64,000 bases of DNA, from positions 27,931 through 91,930 of the forward strand of contig JAYUKX010000103.1 in assembly GCA_043764095.1 (NCBI GenBank), in the 5' to 3' direction. Of the stretch, positions 20,001 through 29,500 are shown in pieces (the first letter of the stretch is position 1; each line of letters starts with the position of its first letter). Under the pieces are notes generated by a model. The model was not told where the DNA came from and searched no databases. It was given only the letters and a program-made list of their open reading frames with translations. Both the position numbers and the translations under genes were made by a program. Source of the stretch: M3007 sp043764095 (GTDB lineage: Bacteria; Bacteroidota; Bacteroidia; Chitinophagales; Saprospiraceae).

Positions 20001-20741
20001 TTGCCTTCGTTAAGTGCCGAAAAAATATTTGTATTACGCAACCCAGCAATCGATCTGCACACACTTGATTTTTATAAAGACGTTCAGAAAATGTCATTTG
20101 GTGGTATGAAACTAACACTTCCTTCTGGCAATGGCTCCTATATCGGTCTTGAAAATATAGACCTGACGGGCATACACCATATCGAAGTCAACTGTGGCGC
20201 GCCTAAGCAATATAATTTCAGTGGTGGCACTATTGAATTACACTTGGATCAACCCGATGGGTTATTGATCGGTGACCCAATAAAAGTAGAAGTCACTACA
20301 ACACAAGGTTTTACCCCTCCCCCACCATCTCAAATTATTTTGCCATCAGGGGGAACAAGGGGGTTGCACCACCTTTATTTTGTGTTTAAAAACAAAGAAG
20401 TTGCTGCCAGTCAAGTACTGATGACGGTAATGGGCATTACTTTCCATGGAACAGAAACACCTATAAAAGCGGTTAACCCAGATACCAAAATAGATATCAA
20501 TGATTATAAAGGCAAATATAAATTTACTGGCCTTCCCTTTGAAATAATGGATGTTGATATTGTTGATGGGCAGGTAGTAGTTGCATCATCTATGGGCAAA
20601 GGACCGCTGAAATCTGCTGGTGAACCCGATAAATACGCAGGAGATCAGGGTACATCATTTCAATTTATCCGTAAAAAAGGAAAGGTAACGGCCTTGAAAT
20701 TGATGCCTCCGGGAATGAGTTTTGAGGGTATAAAACAGTAG
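17013..20741 (+). CDS. Secreted ThuA / PQQ-dependent sugar dehydrogenase-like / PKD / cytochrome c multidomain protein
   Basis: 1242 residues. Signal peptide to about residue 23 (ASLYAQ). ThuA-like glutamine-amidotransferase fold about 25-245 (VLVFSKTAQFRHTS, GGYMGIHAASDTEYDWPWYG). Glucose/sorbosone-dehydrogenase propeller about 265-690 (EDGLLGLTIDP, MGHRNPYRISVD). PKD domain about 715-800 (DGDLLSYEWS...KGVYKATLTVSDG). Cytochrome c about 865-955 with heme motif CKSCH. C-terminal beta-sandwich about 1010-1130 resembling a carbohydrate-binding module. Known: such fusions are frequent in Bacteroidota and probably oxidise a sugar in the periplasm, passing electrons to the heme; the substrate is unknown. 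Expression is probably controlled through the palindrome upstream. Confidence 0.9.
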   Translation: MTKKISILFACAFSCIISASLYAQAMPRVLVFSKTAQFRHTSIETGKIALLKLGAEKGFSVDTTENAAAFTEENLKRYRCVVWLSTTGNVLDPVQQNAFERYIQAGGGYMGIHAASDTEYDWPWYGKLMGGWFDNHPSQPSNVQEGSFHIVDTKNPLTAFLPEPWVRKDEFYAYKKVNPAIKTLITIDEKSYSGGTMGDYHPMAWHHEFDGGRAFYSNMGHTEATFSEPLVLQHYWAGLQWTMAGAALDYTKARTALYPEENRFTKVILEEKLDEPMELALLPSNKVLFIQRKGEVKIFDPADGKSRTIATIPVNTKYLPDSTGKRNDAEDGLLGLTIDPNFTKNHWIYLYYSPAGDDAKNILTRYEMRGDELLLDSKKVLLEVGVQRDQCCHTGGSLDWDGKGNLYLSTGDNTSPRADGYAPIDERPGRAPWDAQKSSANTNDLRGKIIRIHPEMDGSYSIPEGNLFPKGTAKTRPEIYTMGHRNPYRISVDKKTGYVYWGEVGPDANDPDEKRGPQGFDEVGQARMAGNFGWPLVIADNKPYMDYDYATKVTGSPISVEKPINNSPNNSGLLELPPAQKAFIWYPYAESKEFPLVGTGGRNAMAGPVFYRSDFKDAARPWPAYFDKKLLVYDWMRGWIMAVDMNEAGDYQNMEPIMPSQKFSNPMDMQFATNGDLYMLEYGTGWFQGNDDARLIRVEYNAGNRKPVAMVNTDKNAGIVPLTVQFSSEGTMDYDGDLLSYEWSIAPEKGGKKQVFKSEKHTFTFKKKGVYKATLTVSDGKGGTATVTRDIVVGNEIPVLNFNLGNSNKTFFLPGQKINYDVIVTDREDGSLATGTIAPDEVALNIDYLPEGYDKIAIAQGHQFSSQNARFATAQKIMEKTDCKSCHKTADISVGPSFRAVALKYKDQTDAIELLSGRVINGSTGVWGQVAMAAHPSLSKDDASELIKFILSHSDEQAHPAPLPLKGEYAINLPEDDKGKGVYILRAAYKDRGAMGLPSLSAEKIFVLRNPAIDLHTLDFYKDVQKMSFGGMKLTLPSGNGSYIGLENIDLTGIHHIEVNCGAPKQYNFSGGTIELHLDQPDGLLIGDPIKVEVTTTQGFTPPPPSQIILPSGGTRGLHHLYFVFKNKEVAASQVLMTVMGITFHGTETPIKAVNPDTKIDINDYKGKYKFTGLPFEIMDVDIVDGQVVVASSMGKGPLKSAGEPDKYAGDQGTSFQFIRKKGKVTALKLMPPGMSFEGIKQ

Positions 20742-20891
20742 AGACGTTGCACTGCAACGTCTGTGTACGCGTCGTAAAAAAACGCAACGCGTCGCAAAAA
20801 ACGCAACGCGTCGTAAAAAACGTAAACCAATTTAACGCCTGAACACATAACGGAACCGTAGCGTAGAGACGTTGCAGTGCAACGTCTCTAC
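20739..20891. repeat. Inverted-repeat element containing both convergent stop codons
   Basis: AGACGTTGCA/TGCAACGTCT (20742-20762) and the longer perfect palindrome GTAGAGACGTTGCA-G-TGCAACGTCTCTAC (20863-20891) bracket about 100 bp with three CGCGTCG-type short repeats. The TAG stop of the gene ending at 20741 and the TAG stop of kup (20890-20888) are both part of the repeated word GTAGAGACG. It probably acts as a bidirectional terminator or mRNA 3'-end structure; it resembles REP-like palindromes. Confidence 0.75.
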
Positions 20892-22849
20892 ACCCCAACC
20901 CGTGTCAATACCACTTCATCCATCCGGCGTAGCACCAAAGGTACTTTTTCGACCGTTACAGAATCGCTATCCAGCCCAAACCAGTTAGCGGGAGTAGCCG
21001 TAAATTTCTTAATGAAAAGATAGAGCGACATCACCACCTGCTCATACACAGGCAGATCGTTCTCGTGCGACAAGAACTCCTGCATGAGTACAAATCTGAA
21101 ATCACCCGTTGGAATTTCATTTCTACTTACATGGTACCTCGGTTGGATATTCAGTTCGCCCGATTCCATCAATTCCTCTACTACTTTTCTCAAGAAAATA
21201 TTCATACGTTGTTCAACGCGGAAGCCTAAGCGGAAGGTCACTTTATAGATATCATTGGAGGATATCGTATTCACTTTATATTCCATCGTATAAGGCTGAT
21301 CCGTTACTTCTATATGTAAGAACCAATAAATATCAGCACGTTTGGGTTGGGTTTGAAGGATAGAATACAATACCTTTTCTTCAACTTTTTTGTCGGATTT
21401 TGCACTACTTAAAAACACCAAATTAGTAGCATATTTGGGTATTGATTCATCATTGCTAAGCATAATCAATTGATCTACATAATCTTGTATCTTGATCTTT
21501 TGAACATAACGTTCCCTTATTCCTTTAGCCAAACGCCAAATAAACATCAAAGCAAAAATAACGGCTGCAATAAGTACTGTTATAAAGCCTCCATCTTTAA
21601 ATTTGAGCATATTGGCAGCAAAAAAACTACCTTCAAAAATCAAATATCCAATCAAGGATATCCAAATAAATATTGGTCGAATGCGATGCATCACAAAATA
21701 ATTTGACAGCAAAATGGTCGTCATAAGCATCGTAATTGTAACAGAAAGCCCGTATGCCGCTTCCATGCGCGAACTTTCCTTGAAATACAAAGTTACACCG
21801 ATACACGCGATACACAACCCCCAATTTACCGCAGGTATATACAACTGCCCCTTAAATTGATTAGGAAAAACAACAGTCATTTTGGGTAATAAATTTAACC
21901 GAATAGCCTCACTAACCAAGGTAAATGCGCCTGAAATCATTGCTTGACTCGCCACAATAGTTGCTATTGAAGCGATGATAATACCGAAGGGTAAAAACCA
22001 TTGAGGCATGATTCCATAAAATGGGTTTGGATTGGATACCGGTAATACTTGTCCATCAAAATTCAGTGCCCAAGCCGCTTGCCCAAGATAATTAACCACT
22101 AAACAAAACTTAACAAAAATCCAACTGATACGAATGTTCTGTATTCCACAATGCCCTAAATCAGCATATAATGCTTCTGCCCCTGTCGTGCAAAGGAATG
22201 CTGCGCCCATCAACAATAATGCGTTGGGATGTGACACTAATAATTGGATAGCATAATATGGATTGAGCGCCAATATAATAGAAGGATAATGTAGTACTTC
22301 TTTGATGCCCAAAATACAAAGCATTGTAAACCATAACAACATAATAGGGCCAAAAAAACGCCCTACCATAGCGGTACCAAACTGCTGAACAATAAATAAA
22401 GTAGAAATAATAGAAATGGTAATACCGACAATAGGAATATGAACACCATGCAACATGGGTAGTGTTTCCAAGCCTTCCAATGCCGAAGAAACCGAAAAAG
22501 GTGGTGTAATAGTGCTATCTGCGAGTACAGCACAGCCACCAATCATAGCAGGGTATAATAACCATTTCTGCCGCCGCCGTACCAAAGCATAGAGCGAAAA
22601 AATACCGCCCTCCCCGTTGTTGTCCGCACGAAGTACCATCAGGATATACTTGATTGTAGTTTGGATTGTTAAAACCCAAAAAACCAATGAAACACCCCCA
22701 AATATTGTATTTTTATTGATAACCGCTGTGCCAATTACAGCTTTCATTACATAAAGTGGCGACGTACCTATATCCCCATAAATAATGCCGAGCGTAACAA
22801 GAAGACCTCCTAAAGAAAGCTTATGGTGGGTAGAACTGTGGGTATCCAT
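20888..22849 (-). CDS. kup: KUP/HAK/KT family potassium uptake protein
   Basis: 653 residues. An inner-membrane K+ symporter. The N-terminus contains the family hallmark GIIYGDIGTSPLYV, followed by about 12 predicted membrane segments to about residue 440 (for example DNNGEGGIFSLYALV and TTGAEALYADLGHCG), then a cytoplasmic C-terminal domain. Length fits the family (about 620-650). The stop codon is within a palindromic repeat shared with the convergent neighbour. A -7 box lies 80 bp upstream of the start. Confidence 0.95.
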   Translation of the reverse strand: MDTHSSTHHKLSLGGLLVTLGIIYGDIGTSPLYVMKAVIGTAVINKNTIFGGVSLVFWVLTIQTTIKYILMVLRADNNGEGGIFSLYALVRRRQKWLLYPAMIGGCAVLADSTITPPFSVSSALEGLETLPMLHGVHIPIVGITISIISTLFIVQQFGTAMVGRFFGPIMLLWFTMLCILGIKEVLHYPSIILALNPYYAIQLLVSHPNALLLMGAAFLCTTGAEALYADLGHCGIQNIRISWIFVKFCLVVNYLGQAAWALNFDGQVLPVSNPNPFYGIMPQWFLPFGIIIASIATIVASQAMISGAFTLVSEAIRLNLLPKMTVVFPNQFKGQLYIPAVNWGLCIACIGVTLYFKESSRMEAAYGLSVTITMLMTTILLSNYFVMHRIRPIFIWISLIGYLIFEGSFFAANMLKFKDGGFITVLIAAVIFALMFIWRLAKGIRERYVQKIKIQDYVDQLIMLSNDESIPKYATNLVFLSSAKSDKKVEEKVLYSILQTQPKRADIYWFLHIEVTDQPYTMEYKVNTISSNDIYKVTFRLGFRVEQRMNIFLRKVVEELMESGELNIQPRYHVSRNEIPTGDFRFVLMQEFLSHENDLPVYEQVVMSLYLFIKKFTATPANWFGLDSDSVTVEKVPLVLRRMDEVVLTRVGV

Positions 22850-22928
22850 CAGATAATGTGTGATCTTAGAATGATTGGAGAAGGATAATATTTAAAAACA
22901 AAAAAGCAATATTTCGTTTATAAGGCCG

Positions 22929-22936
22929 CAAATGTA
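22929..22936 (-). promoter_or_regulatory. Promoter -7 box of kup
   Basis: The minus strand reads TACATTTG (TAnnTTTG), giving a leader of about 70 nt. The 278-bp divergent region to the TetR gene contains no gene. Confidence 0.45.
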
Positions 22937-23059
22937 CTATTGTTTACAATGCTAGGGTAAATGAAGTTTGTCTTTTTTCCAATAATAGAACAAAATAATT
23001 TTAAATGCTCAAATTTAACACCGATGCAAACATAATTCATCCGACAAAAACAACAATTC

Positions 23060-23075
23060 ATCGAAAACATTCGAT
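23060..23075. promoter_or_regulatory. Palindrome upstream of the TetR gene, candidate operator
   Basis: ATCGAA-AACA-TTCGAT is a 16-bp inverted repeat with 6-bp arms, 41 bp upstream of the -7 box of the TetR gene. TetR regulators usually bind such sites near their own promoter. Short arms make this tentative. Confidence 0.3.
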
Positions 23076-23115
23076 ACACCGGAAACGTTTTGAACATTAA
23101 TTCGTTTCCCGTGTT

Positions 23116-23123
23116 TACCTTTG
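23116..23123 (+). promoter_or_regulatory. Promoter -7 box of the TetR-efflux region
   Basis: TACCTTTG, 4 bp before the ATG at 23128, matches TAnnTTTG. A TTTG at about 23089-23092 could be the -33 element. A nearly leaderless transcript is predicted. Confidence 0.55.
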
Positions 23124-23127
23124 CATT

Positions 23128-23718
23128 ATGTTTACAGAACAGCAGCAGAAATGGCTTAAACAAACGCAGACTTTGTTTTTAAAATACGGCATCAAAAGTA
23201 TGACGATGGATGATGTTGCCCGAGAACTAGGTATTTCGAAAAAAACGTTGTACCAATTTGTCGAAAACAAAGACGATTTGGTACTGAAAATGCTAAAATT
23301 TCATATCGAAATTGAAAAAAAACAATGTGAAGAGCAGTTTAGCCAAACCAACAATGCCATCGAAGAAATCATGATGGTGATTGAAATGAATGCCAAAGAA
23401 TTACAGCAAATGAAATCAAATGTCGTCTATGACCTCCAACGCTACCACCGCGATGCTTGGACTATTGTGGCCGAATACCAACAAGGGTTTATGTACCGAG
23501 TAGTGCTCCGTAACCTAGAACGGGGTATTGCAGAGGGGCTTTACCGATCCGATATCAATGTGGATGTGATGACCAAAATTCATATTGCTACGTCATTCGT
23601 ACTCTTTGATGAAACACTTTTCCCTTCATCTGAATATTCAAAAGTCACCGTTTTTAAAGAATACCTCTTGCATTACCTGCACGGTGTAGTATCGGAAAAA
23701 GGTAAAACGATGATCTAA
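23128..23718 (+). CDS. TetR/AcrR family transcriptional regulator
   Basis: 196 residues. N-terminal HTH about residues 20-55 (SMTMDDVARELGISKKTLYQF) is the classic TetR DNA-binding element; the remaining helices form the ligand and dimer domain. It stands directly upstream of a TolC-adaptor-RND set on the same strand, the usual arrangement for a drug- or lipid-responsive repressor of efflux. The inducer is unknown. A gap of 114 bp separates it from the TolC gene, so it may be co-transcribed or the efflux genes may have their own promoter. Confidence 0.92.
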   Translation: MFTEQQQKWLKQTQTLFLKYGIKSMTMDDVARELGISKKTLYQFVENKDDLVLKMLKFHIEIEKKQCEEQFSQTNNAIEEIMMVIEMNAKELQQMKSNVVYDLQRYHRDAWTIVAEYQQGFMYRVVLRNLERGIAEGLYRSDINVDVMTKIHIATSFVLFDETLFPSSEYSKVTVFKEYLLHYLHGVVSEKGKTMI

Positions 23719-23832
23719 GGAACAAGAAAATTAAAAGCGGACTTGGATTTTTAGTAAAATTTACATACATTATCTATTTTGACAAATTGCTGTAAATTAA
23801 ACCCAAAATCCAACGTCCAAAACTCAAATTAT

Positions 23833-25260
23833 ATGCAAAAACTCACTATTATCGCAGCATTCTTAGCCATTATCGGTAGTGTCCAGGCACAACAGGTAAT
23901 GTCGCTAGACGATTGCATCAACTATGGCCTAAACAACCACCCCCAGATTAAAATTGCGCAATTGCAAATCTCCGAAGCCGAATGGCGTATCAAAGAGAAC
24001 ACTGCTACTGGGCTACCACAAGTAACCGCCAGCCTAGGCTACAACGGTTTTATTCAACGCGCTGGTTTGCCCTCTGGCGCACTCTCTTTTGGCGGCGGCG
24101 GCGGCGGCCCAATCCCAGACATCGTCAACCAACAATTTACTGCTGGACAAGTAGATGCCCTTGGTGCATTTTTGGGTGCAGCATTCCAATCGGATCCAGA
24201 TTCTAGAGTATTCTTCAGCCCTATTCACAATGCCAATGCAACACTTGCCGCAAATCAATTGATTTTTAGCAATTCCTATCGCTTGGCCAAACGCGCTGCA
24301 ACACTGTACAAAGAACTCGTCAACGATCAATTGGATGTGGCCAAAAGTACTTTGCGCAATCAAATTATCGACGCGTATTTGCCCGCTTTACTCATCGACG
24401 AAAATTTGCAAACTATTGATAAAAACGCTACAAACCTCGAAAAACTCCTCAAAGAGACCAAAGAAATCAATAAAGCAGGTTTTGTAGAACAGTTGGACGT
24501 AGATCGCCTCGAACTTACGCTGGCTACCCTTCGTAGCGAACGTACCAACCTAGCACGCCAACGCGATATTGTGGTGGACGCACTTAAGTTTGCCATGGGT
24601 ATGACCATTACCGACCCCATTACATTGAGCGACAATACCGAAAAATTGATGACGCAATACGCCGATGCAGATAATACATCCGAAATCAATTTTATGAACC
24701 GCACCGAATACGTTAACCTACTCAAAGGCCGCGAATTGAGCCAATTGGAAGTAAGTTTGTACGACAAATCATGGTTACCTAATGTAGTTGGTTTTGCACA
24801 ATGGCAGGGTGGTCTTCAAGGAGGTTTTGGCGCAAAAGACTCTGAAACACACAATAATTGGTATTTTATCCCCTCTACGGTGGTGGGCATTACGGTTTCT
24901 TCCACCATCTGGGACAGCGGCGTGAACAAAGCCAAAAAAGAACGCGCAAAAATTGCCGTAATGACCATTGAAGAGCAAAAACGTACCCTCGAAAGTGCCT
25001 TTACCCTCGAACTGGAAGTAGCACGCAAACAATACCTGAGCGCGCAGGAACGCGTAAGCAACCAACAGAAAAACCTCGATTTGGCACAACGCATTTACAA
25101 CACTACCCAAACAAAATATCAAGCGGGTATTGGAAGTAGCTTTGAGTTCGTGCAAGCCGAACAAGGCGTGTTTACCGCCCAACAAAATGTCATGTCGGCT
25201 CGGTTCGATATGCTCAAAGCACGTGTAGCCATCAAACGCGCACTTGGTATTGCTAAATAA
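23833..25260 (+). CDS. TolC family outer-membrane efflux protein
   Basis: 475 residues. Signal peptide MQKLTIIAAFLAIIGSVQAQ, then paired OEP domains: SLDDCINYGLNNHPQIKIAQLQISEAEWR in the first helical half and a second copy ending TQTKYQAGIGSSFEFVQAEQ...AKVAIKRALG-like. It forms the outer-membrane exit duct of a tripartite pump with the adaptor and RND permease downstream. A longer frame opens 54 bp upstream at a TTG, but the ATG at 23833 gives a clean signal peptide. A Gly-rich loop (SFGGGGGGPIP) sits near residue 75. Confidence 0.93.
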   Translation: MQKLTIIAAFLAIIGSVQAQQVMSLDDCINYGLNNHPQIKIAQLQISEAEWRIKENTATGLPQVTASLGYNGFIQRAGLPSGALSFGGGGGGPIPDIVNQQFTAGQVDALGAFLGAAFQSDPDSRVFFSPIHNANATLAANQLIFSNSYRLAKRAATLYKELVNDQLDVAKSTLRNQIIDAYLPALLIDENLQTIDKNATNLEKLLKETKEINKAGFVEQLDVDRLELTLATLRSERTNLARQRDIVVDALKFAMGMTITDPITLSDNTEKLMTQYADADNTSEINFMNRTEYVNLLKGRELSQLEVSLYDKSWLPNVVGFAQWQGGLQGGFGAKDSETHNNWYFIPSTVVGITVSSTIWDSGVNKAKKERAKIAVMTIEEQKRTLESAFTLELEVARKQYLSAQERVSNQQKNLDLAQRIYNTTQTKYQAGIGSSFEFVQAEQGVFTAQQNVMSARFDMLKARVAIKRALGIAK

Positions 25261-25358
25261 AACCTTGATCGTGATTTAAAATTTAGCATTAAATATTCAA
25301 TAAACGCTAATTTTTTTTCATTTCAAATGATTCATAATTCAATTTATATCTAAATAAC

Positions 25359-26465
25359 ATGAAATATATACTTTATCTATCCATTGCTTTATTCATAGTT
25401 GCCTGTGGCGGCAAATCGCCAGAAGCCCAACTAGAAGCATTAAAAACTCAAAAAGAAGCCATCGAAACTCAAATTGCTGACTTGGAAAAGCAAATTGGTG
25501 GTAGCACAACCGTAAAAGCACCCAAAGTGCGTACTGTTGGTTTAACAGAACTCAAAATAGAAGCATTTAAGCATTTTATCGACCTTCAAGGAAAAGTAGA
25601 TGCCGACGAAAGCGTAATGGCTACTTCTAGAATGCCCGGTGCATTGCGCCGTGTATTGGTAAAAAATGGCGACCAAGTGCGCCAAGGCCAATTAATCGCT
25701 GAAATTGATGATGCTGTAATGCTCAAAGGAATGGCCGAATTGGAAGGTCAACTCAAAGTGGCTGAAGATATTTTTAACCGCCAAAAAAGCCTTTGGGACC
25801 AAAAAATCGGTACAGAAGTACAGTATATCCAGGCCAAAAACGGTAAAGAATCGCTGGAGCGTTCTATCTCTACTATGCGTGAACAAATGGGTATGACACG
25901 TATTTACGCACCTACCAATGGTACCGTTGATATGGTATTGCTGAAGCAAGGACAAGCAATTGCACCAGGCGTGCCATTGTGCAGTATTGTGAATTTGAGC
26001 AAATTGAAAATTAAAGGCGCAGTAACAGAATCGTATGCCGCTAAGGTGAAAAAAGGTGATAAAGTACAAGTGTTTTTTCCCGATTTGAACAAGGAAATTG
26101 CTACAGTTGTCACCTATGTGGCCAAAACCATCAACCCAACGACTCGTACTTTTGATGTGGAATGTGCCCTGCCAGCAGGTGCTGATTACCGCGCCAACCA
26201 AGTAGCAGTAATGAAAATTGTAGATTACCAAAGTGCTAACGCAATATCTGTTCCGGTGAACCTGATTCAAATGGGCACTGATGGTCAATATGTATTAGTT
26301 GCAGAAAAAAATGGTGAAAAACAAGCAACTGCTAAGAAAGTAATAGTAAAACAAGGCAGTAATTACAATGGACAAGTAGAAATCCTGAGTGGCCTTAAAA
26401 AAGGCGATTGGGTGATTTCTACCGGTTTCCAAGATGTAAATAATGGTGAGGTAATCGCATTTTAA
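25359..26465 (+). CDS. RND efflux periplasmic adaptor lipoprotein (HlyD/MFP family)
   Basis: 368 residues. Lipoprotein signal MKYILYLSIALFIVACGGK (Cys16) anchors it, probably to the inner membrane. A coiled-coil segment (QLEALKTQKEAIETQIADLE) precedes the barrel-sandwich hybrid (GALRRVLVKNGDQVRQGQLIAEID, and IYAPTNGTVDMVLLKQGQAI) with an alpha-hairpin between; beta-barrel and membrane-proximal domains follow. It bridges the TolC duct and the RND permease in the same operon. Confidence 0.93.
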   Translation: MKYILYLSIALFIVACGGKSPEAQLEALKTQKEAIETQIADLEKQIGGSTTVKAPKVRTVGLTELKIEAFKHFIDLQGKVDADESVMATSRMPGALRRVLVKNGDQVRQGQLIAEIDDAVMLKGMAELEGQLKVAEDIFNRQKSLWDQKIGTEVQYIQAKNGKESLERSISTMREQMGMTRIYAPTNGTVDMVLLKQGQAIAPGVPLCSIVNLSKLKIKGAVTESYAAKVKKGDKVQVFFPDLNKEIATVVTYVAKTINPTTRTFDVECALPAGADYRANQVAVMKIVDYQSANAISVPVNLIQMGTDGQYVLVAEKNGEKQATAKKVIVKQGSNYNGQVEILSGLKKGDWVISTGFQDVNNGEVIAF

Positions 26466-26489
26466 TTGAAAGCAACTTATTTTGCACAA

Positions 26490-26567
26490 ATGGATACCCG
26501 ATGGTTTTCACCGCTTTGCCTCTATTTAGGTTTGGCGAGTCTTGGGATTGGATATCTAGCAAATTGA
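26490..26567 (+). CDS. Candidate 25-residue hydrophobic small protein inside the efflux operon
   Basis: An ATG frame of 25 codons ending in TGA lies in the 124-bp gap between adaptor and permease. Its translation is a plausible single membrane helix (WFSPLCLYLGLASLGIGYLA). It starts 24 bp after the adaptor stop and ends 22 bp before the permease start. Small membrane peptides that bind RND pumps are known (AcrZ in enterobacteria), but no similarity is claimed. The frame could be chance. Confidence 0.25.
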   Translation: MDTRWFSPLCLYLGLASLGIGYLAN

Positions 26568-26589
26568 ACATCATTAATATCAACATAAC

Positions 26590-29500
26590 ATGAAAGAATT
26601 TAAACCCACCTCGTGGGCTATTGATAACCGTACCGCCATATTCATCGTTACGGTGATTATTACTTTGGCAGGTATCATGTCCTACAACTCACTGCCCAAA
26701 GAGCAGTTCCCCGATGTTGTGGTACCCACCATTTTCGTCTCTACCATCTACCCAGGCGCATCGCCTACGGATATGGAGCAATTGGTGACCAAACCCATTG
26801 AAAAGCAATTGAAAGGCATCAATGGCGTAAAAAAAGTGTCGTCGTATTCCGTTCAGGACTTCTCCAATGTAATCGTGGAGTTCAATACCGACCTGAATGT
26901 GGTCATTTGTAAGCAAAAAGTAAAGGATGCAGTGGATAAAGCCAAACGCGATCTGCCTACGGATTTGCTTACCGACCCTACTGTTACGGAATTTGACATC
27001 TCCGAAATTCCGATTATGAGCATCAATATCGCTGGTGATTTTAGCCTCGACAAACTCAAGGATTTTGCAGACCGCACGAAGGATAAAGTGGAGGAATTTC
27101 GCGAAATTACACGTGTGGACATGGTAGGTGCTCCAGAAAAAGAGATTCAAATCGACGTGGACAAATACAAGATGAGCGCCGCAAGCCTCACTTTCCGCGA
27201 TATTGAAAACGCTTTGGCCTTCGAAAACATGACCATCTCTGCGGGTAATGTGGATGTAGGCGGCATGACCCGCTCGGTTTCCATTCGCGGTGATTTTAAA
27301 AACGTAGAGCAAATCAAGAACATCTTAGTCGGTTCACAATCTGGCGCGCAAGTATACCTCAAAGATTTTGCAGATGTAAAACTGGGCTATAAGGCAGACG
27401 AGAGTTTTAGTCGGATGAACGGACGTAGTGTAATTGCCCTAAACGTAATCAAGCGCAGCGGTGAAAACCTGATCAACGCATCCGATAAGATTAAGGAATT
27501 GGTAGCCGACCTTAAAGCCACGGAATTTCCACCTAATTTGGAAGTGACGATCACCGGCGACCAAAGCCGTGCCACCCGTGTTACCCTCCACGATTTGATC
27601 AATACCATCATCATTGGTTTTATACTGGTGACGCTGATCCTCATGTTCTTTATGGGTGCTACTGATGCCGTTTTTGTGGCTTTGTCGGTACCATTGTCCA
27701 TGTGTATTGCGTTTATGTTGCTGCCTACTATTGGTTTTACCCTCAATTTTATCGTACTCTTTGGCTTTTTGCTGGCCTTAGGTATTGTGGTAGATGATGC
27801 CATTGTGGTGATCGAAAACACCCACCGCGTTTACCACGATGAACCCAATTTGACCATCACCCAAGCCGCTAAAAAAGCGACCGCAGAGGTGTTTTTACCC
27901 GTACTTTCGGGTACTGCTACTACGTTGGCCCCCTTTGTACCATTGGTGTTTTGGGGTGGAATATTTGGCAAATTTATGCACTATTTGCCCGTAACGATCA
28001 TCATTACCCTTACTGCCTCTTTGTTGGTGGCCTATATCTTGAACCCAGTGTTTGCGGTGTGGTTTATGGGCGATCCTAAGCGCGAAGGCACAGAGATCGA
28101 TCCAAAGAAAAAACGGGTACGTACCATTTTCGGTTATCTGTTATTTGCCATGACCACCATTGGTTTTTACGCATCTGGCAATACAGGAATGGGTAATTTT
28201 GCTGTATTCTGCGCTCTATTTGTCCTAATTTATAAGTTTTTATTAGAAAGAGGCGTGCGTTGGTTCCAAAAGAAAGGTTGGCCAAGAATTCAAAATGGGT
28301 ATGCCAAATTCTTAACATTCTCATTGAGGCACCCATTTGCAATGATGGGTTCAGTGATTTTGATGCTGATTGCTTCCATATTTGTTACCACGCAACGACA
28401 AGCCAATATTGTGCTTTTCCCGAAAGCAGATCCTAATTTTATCTATGTTTACCTGACTTTGCCGGTAGGCACAGACGTAAATGTAACGGATTCGCTAACG
28501 AGCGTGATGGAGCGTAAAGTAAACGAAGTATTGGGCGAAAACAACCCGATGGTGGAATCTGTCATTTCCAATGTTGCCCTCAATGCCTCGGAAGATCAAT
28601 TTGACCGCTCCGCTACTTCCAATAAAAGTAAAGTGGGCGTGGCATTTGTGGAATTTGCCAAACGCAACGGGGTGAGTACTAAAGAATACATGGATAAGAT
28701 TCGCACAGCAACAGCGGGCATTATCCCTGGTGCCGAAATTACGGTGGATCAAGAATCTGGCGGACCACCATCTCCAAAACCCATTTCGGTGGAAATTCGC
28801 GGCGATGATTTCCCTCAATTGGTTGCGGTATCTGCAATGGTAAAACGTTACCTCGATTCTGTGGCAGTACCTGGAGTGGAAGAATTACGCACCGATATGA
28901 TTGTCTCTAAACCAGAAATTAATATCGATATCGACCGCGATCGCGCCAACCGCGAAGGTATTTCTACGGCCCAGATCGGTATGGAATTCCGTACCGCCAT
29001 ACTCGGCAAAGAAGCCACCAAATTCCGCGATGGCGAAGATGAAGTACCCGTAAATATTCGCCTAAAAGAAGACCAACGTGGTAATATCAATGCCGTGGAA
29101 AACCTGAATATCACCTTCCGCGACATGAATATGGGTGGTGTATTGCGCTCGGTGCCAATGGCTTCATTGGCCGATATAAAGTACTCTAATACTTATGGCG
29201 GTGTACGCCGGAAGGACCAAGAGCGTATTGTAACGATTTCGTCCAATATCATTGCCGAATATCAGCCTAAACAAACAGAAGTCATCAACAAAATAAAAGC
29301 CGCTGTGGCTGCTATTCCTCCTCAAGAAGGCGTTACAGTAGGTTTTGCGGGTGAAGATGCGGAGTTCCTCGATGCCGTTTCGTTTTTGGGCAGGTCATTG
29401 TTAATCTCTATTGGCATGATCCTATTGATCTTGGTAGCACAATTTAATTCTATTGGTAAAACCTTGATTATCATGTCGGAAGTAGTATTTTCCATCATCG

